From Promicromonospora iranensis (GTDB lineage Bacteria > Actinomycetota > Actinomycetes > Actinomycetales > Cellulomonadaceae), in assembly GCF_028994805.1 (NCBI RefSeq), contig NZ_JAJQQP010000022.1:1-55235 (forward strand): a stretch of 55,235 bases of DNA. Direction: 5' to 3'. The stretch's first letter is position 1. Each line of letters starts with the position of its first letter. The notes beneath the pieces are model-generated. The model saw only the letters and a program-made list of their open reading frames with translations, had not been told where the DNA came from and ran no database searches. Of the stretch, positions 37,785-45,831 are shown piece by piece. Position numbers and translations under genes: made by a program.

Positions 37785-39047
37785 ATGAGCGCATGGCCGC
37801 TTTCGCCCACCAGGACTGCGAGTACCGCCGAGATAGTCGCCGCGGGCGTGTGCGGGGCACTGGCGATCGGCTCACTGCTCGCTCTGCCGCTCCTCGCCGC
37901 AGCCGAACCCGACGAGGGCATCGTCGCGGTCTCGCCCGCCGATGCCGCCTGGTGGATCGTGGCCGCGCTCATCCTCGTCGAGGCGGTCGCGCTGTTGTGG
38001 GCCAGGCGCGCCTCCGGGAAGGTGCTGGTGGCGGTCGCGCTGGTCCCGCTGGTGCACGCCATCGCAGTGCCAGGGGCCACCTTCAGTCTGACGACGATCG
38101 CTGTCTCGTTCGGCGTCTGCTGGGCCGTCCTGCGTGAACCACTGAGAAGGCTCAGGGTTGTGCTGCCCGTGGTCGTCCTGCTCGTCGCCGGCTCCCAAAC
38201 CATCAACGACGTTCGCAGCGGGGCCGCGCTCGACATCGCGACCATCACTGCCGCGTCGCTGCAGGCGCTCGCGGTCGTGGGCATCCCACTGGCCATCGGC
38301 CTCGTCCTCGCCGCTCGGAAGGACGCGCGGGTCGCCCGCGGCAAAGAGCTCCTGGCCCTGAAACGCGAGGGCGACGCGCTGATCCAGGCTGCGGTCTCCA
38401 GGGAGCGCATGGCCATGTCGCGGGAGCTGCATGACATCGCCGCGCACCACATGTCGGGGATCGCGCTCCTGGCTTCTGCCATCTACCGTCAGGTCGATGC
38501 CGATCCGGAGGCCGCCAAGCTCGCAGCTCAGCAGGTTCGTGCGCAGAGCACGACAGTGCTGGACGACCTGCGCCGTGTGATCGGGCTCCTGCGCGACGAG
38601 TCGGAGAGCAGTCGGTCTGTCGAGACGCTGGCCGCGGTACACGAGCTCGTCGAGCTGCGCCGCAGCGCCGGCACCGAGGTGGAGCTGGTGTTGTTCACCG
38701 CGGAGCACGAGCTCGGAGCGGGTGTCGGGCCGCTCGGGCAGCTGGTGGCGTACCGCATGGTGCAGGAGTCCCTGGCGAATGCCGCCGCGCACGCACCGGG
38801 TGCGAACTGCGTCGTCGAGATCGACGACCGTGACCCGGCACACCTGAGCGTGCTCGTGCAGAACGACGGAGCACATGCGCCCGACCTGGGGCCTGGTGGA
38901 GGCTTCGGGCTGATCGGCATGCGCGAGCGTGCCGAGCTCGTCGCCGCCGAGCTGCACCATGGACCCACCCAGGACGGTGGCTGGGAAGTGCACCTCATGC
39001 TCGCGAGGGACACGACGATCGAAGACCTGGCCGAGGAGCCCACATGA
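37785..39047 (+). CDS. Sensor histidine kinase, HisKA_3 type
   Basis: 420 residues. Six membrane helices occupy about 18-175 (AGVCGALAIGSLLALPLLA, AAWWIVAALILVEAVALLW and others) with short loops. The dimerisation motif is ERMAMSRELHDIAAHHMSG with phospho-acceptor His216, then the ATPase domain (about 310-405; ESLANAAAHAPG, GGGFGLIGMRERAEL). The response regulator gene overlaps its stop by four bases. The downstream CPBP protease and ABC exporter genes suggest a peptide-antibiotic or envelope-stress sensing module. It differs in sequence from the kinase encoded at 34159, so the two adjacent systems are not a simple duplication. Confidence 0.94.
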   Translation: MSAWPLSPTRTASTAEIVAAGVCGALAIGSLLALPLLAAAEPDEGIVAVSPADAAWWIVAALILVEAVALLWARRASGKVLVAVALVPLVHAIAVPGATFSLTTIAVSFGVCWAVLREPLRRLRVVLPVVVLLVAGSQTINDVRSGAALDIATITAASLQALAVVGIPLAIGLVLAARKDARVARGKELLALKREGDALIQAAVSRERMAMSRELHDIAAHHMSGIALLASAIYRQVDADPEAAKLAAQQVRAQSTTVLDDLRRVIGLLRDESESSRSVETLAAVHELVELRRSAGTEVELVLFTAEHELGAGVGPLGQLVAYRMVQESLANAAAHAPGANCVVEIDDRDPAHLSVLVQNDGAHAPDLGPGGGFGLIGMRERAELVAAELHHGPTQDGGWEVHLMLARDTTIEDLAEEPT

Positions 39048-39715
39048 TCCGCGTACTCATTGCCGACGACCAGCCTCTGGTGCGTGCCGGCCTGACGGCA
39101 CTGGTGAGCCTGGAGGACGACCTCGAGGTGGTCGGCGAGGCCACAGACGGTATCCAAGCCCTCGCGATGGCACGGGAGCTGCGTCCGGATGTGGCCTGCC
39201 TCGACATCCGCATGCCCGGGCAGGACGGCATCACCGTCGCGCGTGCGCTCTGCGGTCCCGACGTCGAAGACCCGATCCCCGTGCTCGTGCTCACCACGTT
39301 CGACCTCGACGACTACGTCTTCGGTGCGCTGGAGGCAGGCGTCTCGGGCTTTCTGCTCAAGGACGCGGAGCCTGATGCGATCACGGCGGCGATCCGGCAG
39401 GTGGCGGCCGGGAACGGCACGATCGACCAGACGCTGACCCGCCGCATCATGAGTGAGTTCGTGCGGCGGCGCACCCTGCAACCGGTGAGCAGATCGCGCG
39501 ACAGCGACGTGCTCACCGGCCGCGAGCAGGAGATCTTGTTGCTGCTCGCCCAGGGAATGTCCAACGAGGCGATCGCCCGGGAGCTCGTGGTCGAGACGTC
39601 GACGGTGAAGTCACACCTCGCCCGCATGCTGCCGAAGCTCGGCGTGCAGTCACGGCTGCAAGCGGTGGTCTGGGCCTACCAGAACCGGTTCGTCGAGCTT
39701 CCCGCCGCTACCTAG
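39044..39715 (+). CDS. Response regulator, NarL/LuxR type
   Basis: 223 residues. Receiver domain with DDQ at 8-10, phospho-acceptor Asp54 in VACLDIRMP, Thr in VLVLTTFDLDDY and Lys in FLLKDAEPDA. The LuxR-type HTH (about 155-215) reads LTGREQEILLLLAQGMSNEAI and VVETSTVKSHLARMLPKLGVQ. The ATG overlaps the kinase stop. The last 66 bases overlap, on the opposite strand, the end of the CPBP protease gene. A pair of 13-base near-repeats 20 bases apart (40707-40739) before the ABC exporter is a candidate binding site. Confidence 0.95.
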   Translation: MIRVLIADDQPLVRAGLTALVSLEDDLEVVGEATDGIQALAMARELRPDVACLDIRMPGQDGITVARALCGPDVEDPIPVLVLTTFDLDDYVFGALEAGVSGFLLKDAEPDAITAAIRQVAAGNGTIDQTLTRRIMSEFVRRRTLQPVSRSRDSDVLTGREQEILLLLAQGMSNEAIARELVVETSTVKSHLARMLPKLGVQSRLQAVVWAYQNRFVELPAAT

Positions 39716-40600
39716 CTCTCGTCCGCGGTACCCGAGCCGACCGCGCGTGAGCACGATGACGAGCACGGCCGCGATGACGCCGCTCACGGCGAGTGCCTGC
39801 GACACGGCGCTCTCGCTGACGGACGGGAACATCTCGCCCCAGATGACCGAGACGAAGTTGTTGACGCTCACGTGCGCCAGCATCGCCAGGGGCAGGCTCT
39901 GTCCGGTGCTGTTGAAGACCCATGCCATGACGACGTTGAAGCCGACGCAGAAGATGGTGAAGAAGACCGGCCGAGTCCAGTCGGCATCGGGGTAGCCGCC
40001 CCACTCGGTGAGGAACAGCGGAAAGTGCCACAGAGCCCAGAGCGGTCCGAGGACGAAGGCCGAGCGCATCGGTCCGAGCCTGGCCTGCAGTCGGGGCAGA
40101 GCGAAGTCACGCCATCCCGGCTCCTCGGCGAGGCCGGTCGTGATCATCTGGAGAAACAGCAGGGGCACGTAGAGCATGAGGGCCGTCAGTGACGGTGCGT
40201 GCACCTCACCACCGGAGACCACGGCCCCGGTGAGCACGAGCGCCAGCGGCACGCCGAGCAGCGCGATGGCGTACCAGCGCCCGGGCACGCGCCAGCGCCA
40301 CAGACGTGCGCCCCACTGGCGCAGCCCGGCGAGTCCGCCCGTGATCGCGGTGACGAGGAGCGCGGACGTGATGGGCCCGAGGTAGGCGCCGGGCAGCATC
40401 CCGGAGATCTGGCTCGTTCCCAGCACGCTCGGGAACGTGAAGTCCCATACGCCCAGTCCGTTGTCGGAGAGCACGTACGGGATCCAGGCGAGCCAGCTCA
40501 GTGCGTTCGCGAGCACGAAGAAGCTGACGAGCGGGTGTCGGCTGATGACCCCCGCGATGCCCCTCCGTTCGATGGCCGGCACAGCGTCTGTCGTGGTCAC
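39650..40600 (-). CDS. CPBP family intramembrane metalloprotease
   Basis: 316 residues from GTG 40600 (MTTTDAVPAIERRG); GTG 40642 is an alternative. Seven to eight helices. Active-site motifs: EExxxR in GLAEEPGWRDFALPRLQ, FxxxH in WALWHFPLFLTEWGG, and HxxxN in MLAHVSVNNFVS. The family includes eukaryotic Rce1 and bacterial proteins linked to bacteriocin processing or self-immunity. The gene converges on the response regulator with a 66-base overlap of coding ends and diverges from the ABC exporter genes. The context suggests a role in peptide resistance or signalling; that is inference. Confidence 0.9.
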   Translation of the reverse strand: MTTTDAVPAIERRGIAGVISRHPLVSFFVLANALSWLAWIPYVLSDNGLGVWDFTFPSVLGTSQISGMLPGAYLGPITSALLVTAITGGLAGLRQWGARLWRWRVPGRWYAIALLGVPLALVLTGAVVSGGEVHAPSLTALMLYVPLLFLQMITTGLAEEPGWRDFALPRLQARLGPMRSAFVLGPLWALWHFPLFLTEWGGYPDADWTRPVFFTIFCVGFNVVMAWVFNSTGQSLPLAMLAHVSVNNFVSVIWGEMFPSVSESAVSQALAVSGVIAAVLVIVLTRGRLGYRGRELGSGGKLDEPVLVGPDHRLQP

Positions 40601-40706
40601 GATGTCTTCTCTCGTCAGTCGGTCGTGGCGCGGATCCGCCACTCCTCGACGCTAGAAGCTGGCGTGGCGCGCAACGAGAGCCGAAGGATCGAGCTTTGTG
40701 ACTGTC

Positions 40707-40739
40707 ATCGCAAGGCGCAGATCTGCATCGAAAGACGCA
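40707..40739. promoter_or_regulatory. Tandem near-repeats 20 bases apart, candidate response-regulator sites
   Basis: ATCGCAAGGCGCA (40707-40719) and ATCGAAAGACGCA (40727-40739) match at 11 of 13 positions, in phase at about two helical turns. Another ATCG lies at 40688. They sit 98 bases before the ABC ATPase start and 107 bases before the CPBP start, suited to control of either. Confidence 0.6.
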
Positions 40740-40836
40740 AGGCCAGGAGTTGGCCCGAAGGCCCGTAGAGCGGATCGAGGCCGGTGCCTACCTTCGACAG
40801 AGGAAGGACTTCCCTCCCTCACAGAAAGGTCGCCTC

Positions 40837-41595
40837 ATGATCTCGTCCACGATGGCGGGCCCGGCGCGACTCGACTCCGCCGTGCGCCTCGTCCACCTCA
40901 CCAAGACCTACCCGAACGGCCCGGAGCAGGTCGCTGCGCTTCAGGGCGTATCGCTCGCCATCCAGCCCGGCGCGTTCACCGCGATCATGGGCCCCTCGGG
41001 CGCGGGCAAGTCGACCTTCCTGAACCTCGCCGCAGGCCTTGACACGCCCACCAGCGGTCAGGTGATCATCGGTGACACCGACATCACCGAGCTCTCCTCG
41101 GATGCCGTCACCCGCCTTCGCCGGCGTCAGATCGGCTTCGTGTTCCAGTCGTACAACCTCATCGGCCACCTGACCGTCAGCGAGAACATCCAGCTGCCGA
41201 TGCTGCTCGACGGTCGGCGCCCCGACGAGCAGTGGCAGCAGGCGCTGATCGACTCGGTCGGGCTGACGGGCATGACCGAGCGTCTGCCGAGTGAGCTGTC
41301 GGGGGGTCAGGCGCAGCGCGTCGCCATCGCCCGCGCACTCATCACGAGGCCCACCGTCGTGTTCGCCGACGAGCCCACCGGTGCCCTTGACCGCCGCACG
41401 GGCGAACAGGTGCTCGACGTGCTGCGCGGTACCGCCAAGCGCTTCACGCAGACGCTGGTGCTCGTCACCCACGACCCGCAGGTCGCCGCCACCGCGGACG
41501 ACGTGCAGTTCCTGGCGGACGGACGACTGGCCGGCGAGCTCGTAGCGCCGACCACGAGCCAGATCGCCGCCCGCCTCGTCGAGCTGGGACGGTAG
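40837..41595 (+). CDS. ABC transporter ATP-binding protein, LolD/BceA-like
   Basis: 252 residues from MISSTMAGP with an AAAGG site. Walker A GPSGAGKST (52-60), Q-loop FVFQSYNLIGHLTV, signature LSGGQAQRVAIARAL, Walker B VVFADEPTGALD and H-loop VLVTHDPQ are all intact. The sequence type matches MacB/LolD/Bce exporters, which work with FtsX-like permeases. The permease gene starts 4 bases after its stop. It is probably controlled by the response regulator encoded at 39044. Confidence 0.96.
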   Translation: MISSTMAGPARLDSAVRLVHLTKTYPNGPEQVAALQGVSLAIQPGAFTAIMGPSGAGKSTFLNLAAGLDTPTSGQVIIGDTDITELSSDAVTRLRRRQIGFVFQSYNLIGHLTVSENIQLPMLLDGRRPDEQWQQALIDSVGLTGMTERLPSELSGGQAQRVAIARALITRPTVVFADEPTGALDRRTGEQVLDVLRGTAKRFTQTLVLVTHDPQVAATADDVQFLADGRLAGELVAPTTSQIAARLVELGR

Positions 41596-41599
41596 CGCC

Positions 41600-43447
41600 A
41601 TGTGGTCGTTCGCCCGCTCAGCGGTACGGGCCTACCGCTCCAGCTTCATCGGCAGCTTTCTCATCGTCATGTCAGCCGCCGCCCTCCTCTCAGCCAACGG
41701 TGTACTCATGGAGAGCGGCCTGCGCGGTGACGCGCCGTTGCTCACTACCGTGGCTGCCTCGTTCGCCGGTACGGCGATCCTCGTCGTCGTGCTCGTCGTC
41801 GCCTCCACCTTCGCCTCGGCGCTGCGACAGCGGAACGCGCAGTTCGCCCTGCTGCGCGCCGTCGGAGCCACCCCCACGCAGGTGCGCGCGATGGTGACGG
41901 CCGAGGTCGCCATCGTCTTCGCGCTCGCGGCGCCGCTCGGCGCCGTCCCCGGGCTGTTCGCCGCGAGGCTGCTCACGCCGGTGCTCGAGTCCGGTGGCAT
42001 CGTGCCCGGCGGGTTCGAACTGGCCATCTCACCGCTTCCGGTGGTCGGGTCGCTGTTCCTGCTGTTCCCGACCGCGCTGCTCGCCGCCCGGCTCGCGGCC
42101 CGCGAGGTGACGAAAGCCAGCCCGACCGCGGCCGTTCGGGGTGCCTCCGTCGAGCCGTCCAGCCTGTCCGGAGCGCGGCGTACCACCGCCGTCGCACTGC
42201 TCGTATCTGGCCTCCTCGTGGCCGGTACACCGTTCATCGTGCCCGGCACGCTGGGCAGCGCTGCCGGCGCAACCTCCGCTTTCCTCCTCATCAGCGCCGC
42301 GGCGCTGGCCGGGCCGGCAGTCGTCGGCATGATCGCCCGGCGGGCAGCGCACGCCACACGCTCCTCGAGCAACGCGGCCGTCATGCTCGCACTCGTCAAC
42401 AGCCGTGGCTTCTCGCGCCGGCTGACGACGGCGATCATCCCGCTCGCCCTCTTCCTTGCCCTCGGGACCGTACAGACAGGCGTCAACGGCAGCATGGTGG
42501 ACGCGGCAGGCATGCAGCTGCGCGCAGGCCTGGGCTCAGCTGTCGTCATCACCTCCGCGGACGGTGTGACGACCGAGCAGGCAGCCGCCGTCGCATCCAC
42601 TCCAGGTATCGACGCGGTCGTGGCCAGCTCGACCGTTCCCGCAGAGGTCAAGGTCGACTCCGACGAGGACCTTGGCGGCCTCTCCTGGGAGCAGACCGGC
42701 CTGCGTGTCGTATCCGGCGGCATGTCCGGTCTCGTCGACGTGGGTGTGACCGCCGGCTCCATGGACGACCTCACCGGCCCCTCCACGATCGCCGTCAGCA
42801 GCGAGAGCCTTTTCGCCACCGGCAAGGGTGTCGGTGACACCGTGGAACTGCGGTTCGACGGCGGCGCCGAGGTATCGTCGACCATCGTGGCCGTCTACGA
42901 CCGGGGCCTCGGCTTCGGCGGCTACATCATCGGCGAGTCGTCGCTGCCCAGCTCCGATCGGGAGGCGGCTGCCGACGTCTTGTTCGCGCAGGGGTCGGCA
43001 GATCTGGCCCCCATCGGGCTGCAGACGGTTTCCGTGGACGACTACGTCGACGAGACGGTGGCCGGTGCGGCATCCCAGCAGGAACTAGGGGCGATCCTGC
43101 TGTTCGTACTCATCTTCTTTCTCGCGGTTGCCGCCGCGAACACCCTGGTCATGCTCACCAGCGCGCGTAGGCCGGAGTTCGTCCTCCTGCGCCGCATCGG
43201 TACCACCCGCCGTCAGCTCGCGTCGATGATCTCGGTCGAATCGGTGTTCGTCATGGTCATGGCCTGGGCGATCGGCACGCTGTCGGTGATTCCGGCGCTC
43301 GTGGGCGTTGCGTACGGCATGCTCGGCGGCTTCTCTCCGGCCATCGAATGGCCGGTGTACGGGGCGCTGTCCGGGGCGGTCGTACTCATCACGTCGGCGG
43401 CGACCATGGTGCCCGCGAGGATTGCCGGTCGAGCCCGGAACCGATAG
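41600..43447 (+). CDS. ABC transporter permease, FtsX family
   Basis: 615 residues. An N-terminal helix (about 14-38) and a three-helix group (about 50-170; FALLRAVGATPTQVRAMVTAE) are followed by two helices near 195-255, an extracytoplasmic domain (about 300-480) and a final three-helix FtsX group (about 490-610; FVLLRRIGTTRRQLASMISVE). The short first half without a large external loop differs from the permease at the window start. It partners the ATPase encoded upstream. Substrate unknown; export of or resistance to antimicrobial peptides is plausible from the kinase context. Confidence 0.93.
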   Translation: MWSFARSAVRAYRSSFIGSFLIVMSAAALLSANGVLMESGLRGDAPLLTTVAASFAGTAILVVVLVVASTFASALRQRNAQFALLRAVGATPTQVRAMVTAEVAIVFALAAPLGAVPGLFAARLLTPVLESGGIVPGGFELAISPLPVVGSLFLLFPTALLAARLAAREVTKASPTAAVRGASVEPSSLSGARRTTAVALLVSGLLVAGTPFIVPGTLGSAAGATSAFLLISAAALAGPAVVGMIARRAAHATRSSSNAAVMLALVNSRGFSRRLTTAIIPLALFLALGTVQTGVNGSMVDAAGMQLRAGLGSAVVITSADGVTTEQAAAVASTPGIDAVVASSTVPAEVKVDSDEDLGGLSWEQTGLRVVSGGMSGLVDVGVTAGSMDDLTGPSTIAVSSESLFATGKGVGDTVELRFDGGAEVSSTIVAVYDRGLGFGGYIIGESSLPSSDREAAADVLFAQGSADLAPIGLQTVSVDDYVDETVAGAASQQELGAILLFVLIFFLAVAAANTLVMLTSARRPEFVLLRRIGTTRRQLASMISVESVFVMVMAWAIGTLSVIPALVGVAYGMLGGFSPAIEWPVYGALSGAVVLITSAATMVPARIAGRARNR

Positions 43448-43462
43448 TCGTCGACGCAGCAC

Positions 43463-43525
43463 GCGGGCCAGCAGTCGCTCGTCAACTCGCCAAGCCGCGA
43501 TGACGTCGATCCGTGGCTGGCCCGC
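43463..43525. terminator. Possible long-loop inverted repeat between convergent genes
   Basis: GCGGGCCAGC (43463-43472) and GCTGGCCCGC (43516-43525) are exact reverse complements separated by 43 bases, between the permease stop and the XRE stop. The loop is long for a terminator, so the role is uncertain. Confidence 0.35.
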
Positions 43526-43562
43526 AGGTGCCCGACGGCGGATGGGTGCTCGTACCGGGGAC

Positions 43563-44378
43563 TCAGTCCTCGCCCAAGGACGTGAGCCGGATGAGTCGGT
43601 CCCTGCCCTCCGGATGGCTGTCGGTGGGGTGGTAGACGACGAGCAGCTGGTCGCCGGAGTCGTCCACGGCGAGCTTGGAGAGGTTCAGCTCCATCGGGCC
43701 GACCTGCGGGTGATCGATGAGGACGGGGCCGCCACGGGCCGGACGCACTTCGTGCCGGGCCCATACCTCCCGGAACGCTTCGCTGGCCAGTGACAGCTCA
43801 CCGACCAGCTGCACGACCCGTGGGTCATCGAGATCGGTCCCTACGTGCTTGCGGAACATCGCGACCATCTCGTGGTGGTCGAGGTGCATGCGCTGGTCCG
43901 CGTCGAGAAACAGCGATCGGAGCAGATTCTGCCCCGGCCGGAGCGCGGGGGAGAGGGCGCGGGCGAGCGGGTTGCTCGCGAGCACCTCCAGGTATCGCCC
44001 GGTGACGAACGCAGGCAGGTTGATCGAGTGGACGAGCTCCGTGACCCGGGGCGCGACCGTCTCACGCCGCCGGGAGCCCCGTGGCTTTGCGGAGCTCAGC
44101 TCGAGGACGTACTCGGTGGACGACTCGTCGAGCTGCAGCACCCGTGCGATGGCTTCGAGCACCTGCACTGACGGGTTTCGGTTGCGCCCCTGCTCCAGGC
44201 GCAGGTAGTAGTCCGAGCTGATGCCCGCGAGCGTGGCCAGCTCTTCGCGGCGTAGCCCTGGTACGCGACGGCGCCGGTCCTCGGGCATTCCCACAGCCCT
44301 CGGGGACACCAGCTTCCGCCGAGCGCGCAGGTAGTCGCCGAGCCTGTTCTCGCGGGCTTCGCCGGTCTCGTCCGCCAT
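43563..44378 (-). CDS. XRE-type regulator with MmyB-like ligand domain
   Basis: 271 residues from MADETGEARENRLG. The HTH (about 10-80) has the hallmark VPGLRREELATLAGISSDYY and LRLEQGRNRNPS of this group. The C-terminal domain (about 105-262) has VHSINLPAFVTGRYLEVLASN and the VVYHPTDSHPE end, the MmyB-type PAS-like ligand pocket. Proteins of this type commonly regulate an adjacent dehydrogenase gene in actinobacteria, and here an SDR gene diverges at 44561. A TACCAT box ends 8 bases before the ATG, so the mRNA may be leaderless or nearly so. Confidence 0.92.
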   Translation of the reverse strand: MADETGEARENRLGDYLRARRKLVSPRAVGMPEDRRRRVPGLRREELATLAGISSDYYLRLEQGRNRNPSVQVLEAIARVLQLDESSTEYVLELSSAKPRGSRRRETVAPRVTELVHSINLPAFVTGRYLEVLASNPLARALSPALRPGQNLLRSLFLDADQRMHLDHHEMVAMFRKHVGTDLDDPRVVQLVGELSLASEAFREVWARHEVRPARGGPVLIDHPQVGPMELNLSKLAVDDSGDQLLVVYHPTDSHPEGRDRLIRLTSLGED

Positions 44379-44517
44379 CGTCGTCCATGGTAGGTCCCCC
44401 TGGGATGCATTGGCTGGTCCTGCCACTCCTAGGGTCGAGGAGGTCTTCTTCGCTGGCTGGAGGTCCCGCACAGTTGCGAGAGAGCGCGTTGCCGACCGGC
44501 ACGTGGCTCGTCCACGG

Positions 44518-44549
44518 CGTCACGACAGACAACACGTCACGACAGACAA
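44518..44549. repeat. Tandem 15-base repeat (17-base period) before the SDR gene
   Basis: CGTCACGACAGACAA occurs at 44518-44532 and again at 44535-44549, exact, just before a GGGAGGG ribosome-binding site. It could be a duplicated regulator site for the divergent XRE protein or a slippage duplication. Confidence 0.7.
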
Positions 44550-44560
44550 GGGAGGGCCTC

Positions 44561-45316
44561 GTGCCCACGAATCGCATCGCTCTCGTCACCGGAGCCAACC
44601 AGGGCATGGGCAACCAGGTCGCGAAAGAGCTGGTCGCCGATGGTGTCACCGTGTTCGTCGGGTCGCGCGATCTCGCCCGTGGGCGGACGGCAGCCGCGGA
44701 GATCGGCGCGGGTGCCATCCCGCTCCAGCTCGACGTGACCGACGCGGATTCGATTGCCTCGGCCACCGAACGAGTCCGTGAAGAGTTCGGCCGCCTCGAT
44801 CTCCTCGTCAACAACGCCGGCATCTCCACCGCCCGCTCGGACGTCCATGATCTGGCCGAGCTCCGTGCGGCGTCGAAGGCCAGCACCGTTTCTCTCGATG
44901 AGGTACGGGGCGTGTGGGAGGTGAACGTCTTCGGTGCCCTGGCGATGTATCAGGCCATGTTGCCGCTGCTGCGCAGGTCATCGGGTGCGCGCATCGTCAA
45001 TGTCACGAGTGCACTCGGCTCCCTGACGACCACGGCCGATCCCGCCTTCGCCTACCGGTCCGCCTTCGAACCGGTCTACGCCGCGTCGAAGACGGCGCTC
45101 AACGCCGTGACGCTGTCGATGATGATCGAGCTGGAGGGCAGCAGCGTCAAGGTCAACCTCGTCTCGCCAGGATTTGCGAACACCGCTCTCGTCAACTTCG
45201 AGGGAACGGAATCGATCGAGGCCGCCTCCCGCGAGGTAGTGCGCGTCGCCCGCCTCGGCCCCGACGAGCCTTCCGGCACCTTCACGACCTGGGAAGGTGT
45301 GGACCTCCCCTGGTGA
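44561..45316 (+). CDS. Short-chain dehydrogenase/reductase
   Basis: 251 residues from GTG 44561 (MPTNRIALVTGANQGMG) with a strong GGGAGGG site. NAD(P) loop TGANQGMG, LLVNNAG, catalytic Ser in NVTSALGSL, then YAASK; the C-terminal LVSPGFANTALVNF loop and TTWEGVDLPW end are typical of classical SDRs. It diverges from the XRE regulator and is followed by a MarR gene and a truncated quinone-oxidoreductase gene, an arrangement often linked to electrophile or quinone stress. The substrate is unknown. Confidence 0.92.
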   Translation: MPTNRIALVTGANQGMGNQVAKELVADGVTVFVGSRDLARGRTAAAEIGAGAIPLQLDVTDADSIASATERVREEFGRLDLLVNNAGISTARSDVHDLAELRAASKASTVSLDEVRGVWEVNVFGALAMYQAMLPLLRRSSGARIVNVTSALGSLTTTADPAFAYRSAFEPVYAASKTALNAVTLSMMIELEGSSVKVNLVSPGFANTALVNFEGTESIEAASREVVRVARLGPDEPSGTFTTWEGVDLPW

Positions 45317-45348
45317 TCGTCGCGCGGTTGCCACCCGCAGCCACGTGC

Positions 45349-45374
45349 ATTCCCGGGAATATTGTTCCTGGGAA
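45349..45374. promoter_or_regulatory. Two candidate MarR operators over the ribosome-binding site
   Basis: TTCCCGGGAA (45350-45359, extending to the perfect palindrome ATTCCCGGGAAT) and TTCCTGGGAA (45365-45374) are spaced 15 bases start to start. The second overlaps the GGAAGG ribosome-binding site of the MarR gene. The layout fits autorepression. Confidence 0.7.
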
Positions 45375-45381
45375 GGTTGTC

Positions 45382-45831
45382 GTGGCCGGTATGCAGAACT
45401 TCTTCGACGTGCTGGTTCGCTACGAGACCGACCTCTGGGCGATGGTCGATGATCGCCTCGCAGCCGGGGGAGCGGTGTCCTTGGCGACGCTCGAAGCGCT
45501 CCGGGTGGTGGACCGGCACGCTGGTGCCTGTCGGGTCCACGAGGTATCGGCCGATCTGTCGATCACGGTGGGCGCAGCGAGCAAGCTCGTGGACCGCACA
45601 GAGCGCGCAGGCCTCGTGAGGCGGGAACCGAACCCGCTGGATCGCCGCTCCGCACTGGTGGTCCTGACTCCGGCCGGTGCCGCCGCGCTCGGACTCGCGG
45701 AGGAGGTCGCCGGCCGTGCACTCGCCGACCACCTGGAGGGCTCCGGCGTCGACGTCACGGCACTGACGCACGGTCTCGCGATCCTGCGTGCGCGGCTCGC
45801 CGCGCAGAAGGATCCGGAGGTGACGGTATGA
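45382..45831 (+). CDS. MarR family transcriptional regulator
   Basis: 149 residues from GTG 45382, five bases after GGAAGG; ATG 45391 (MQNFFDVLVRYETDLWAMV) is an alternative. Winged helix: SLATLEALRVVDRHAGACRVHEVSADLSITVGAASKLVDRTERAGLV, with the wing RREPNPLDRRSALVVLT. It lies 65 bases after the SDR gene and overlaps the MDR gene start by ATGA. Palindromes over its ribosome-binding site suggest that it controls itself and the MDR gene, possibly in response to quinones or other oxidants. Confidence 0.9.
   Translation: MAGMQNFFDVLVRYETDLWAMVDDRLAAGGAVSLATLEALRVVDRHAGACRVHEVSADLSITVGAASKLVDRTERAGLVRREPNPLDRRSALVVLTPAGAAALGLAEEVAGRALADHLEGSGVDVTALTHGLAILRARLAAQKDPEVTV

Noticed and set aside
33497-39715. 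The two kinase/regulator pairs as a tandem duplication
   Set aside because: The kinases differ in membrane region and sequence around the His motif, and the regulators differ throughout; they are separate family members.
40600-40642. Upstream GTG 40642 as the CPBP start
   Set aside because: It is possible, but the added residues (MADPRHDRLTREDI) are not typical for the family and neither start has a strong ribosome-binding site; 40600 was kept.
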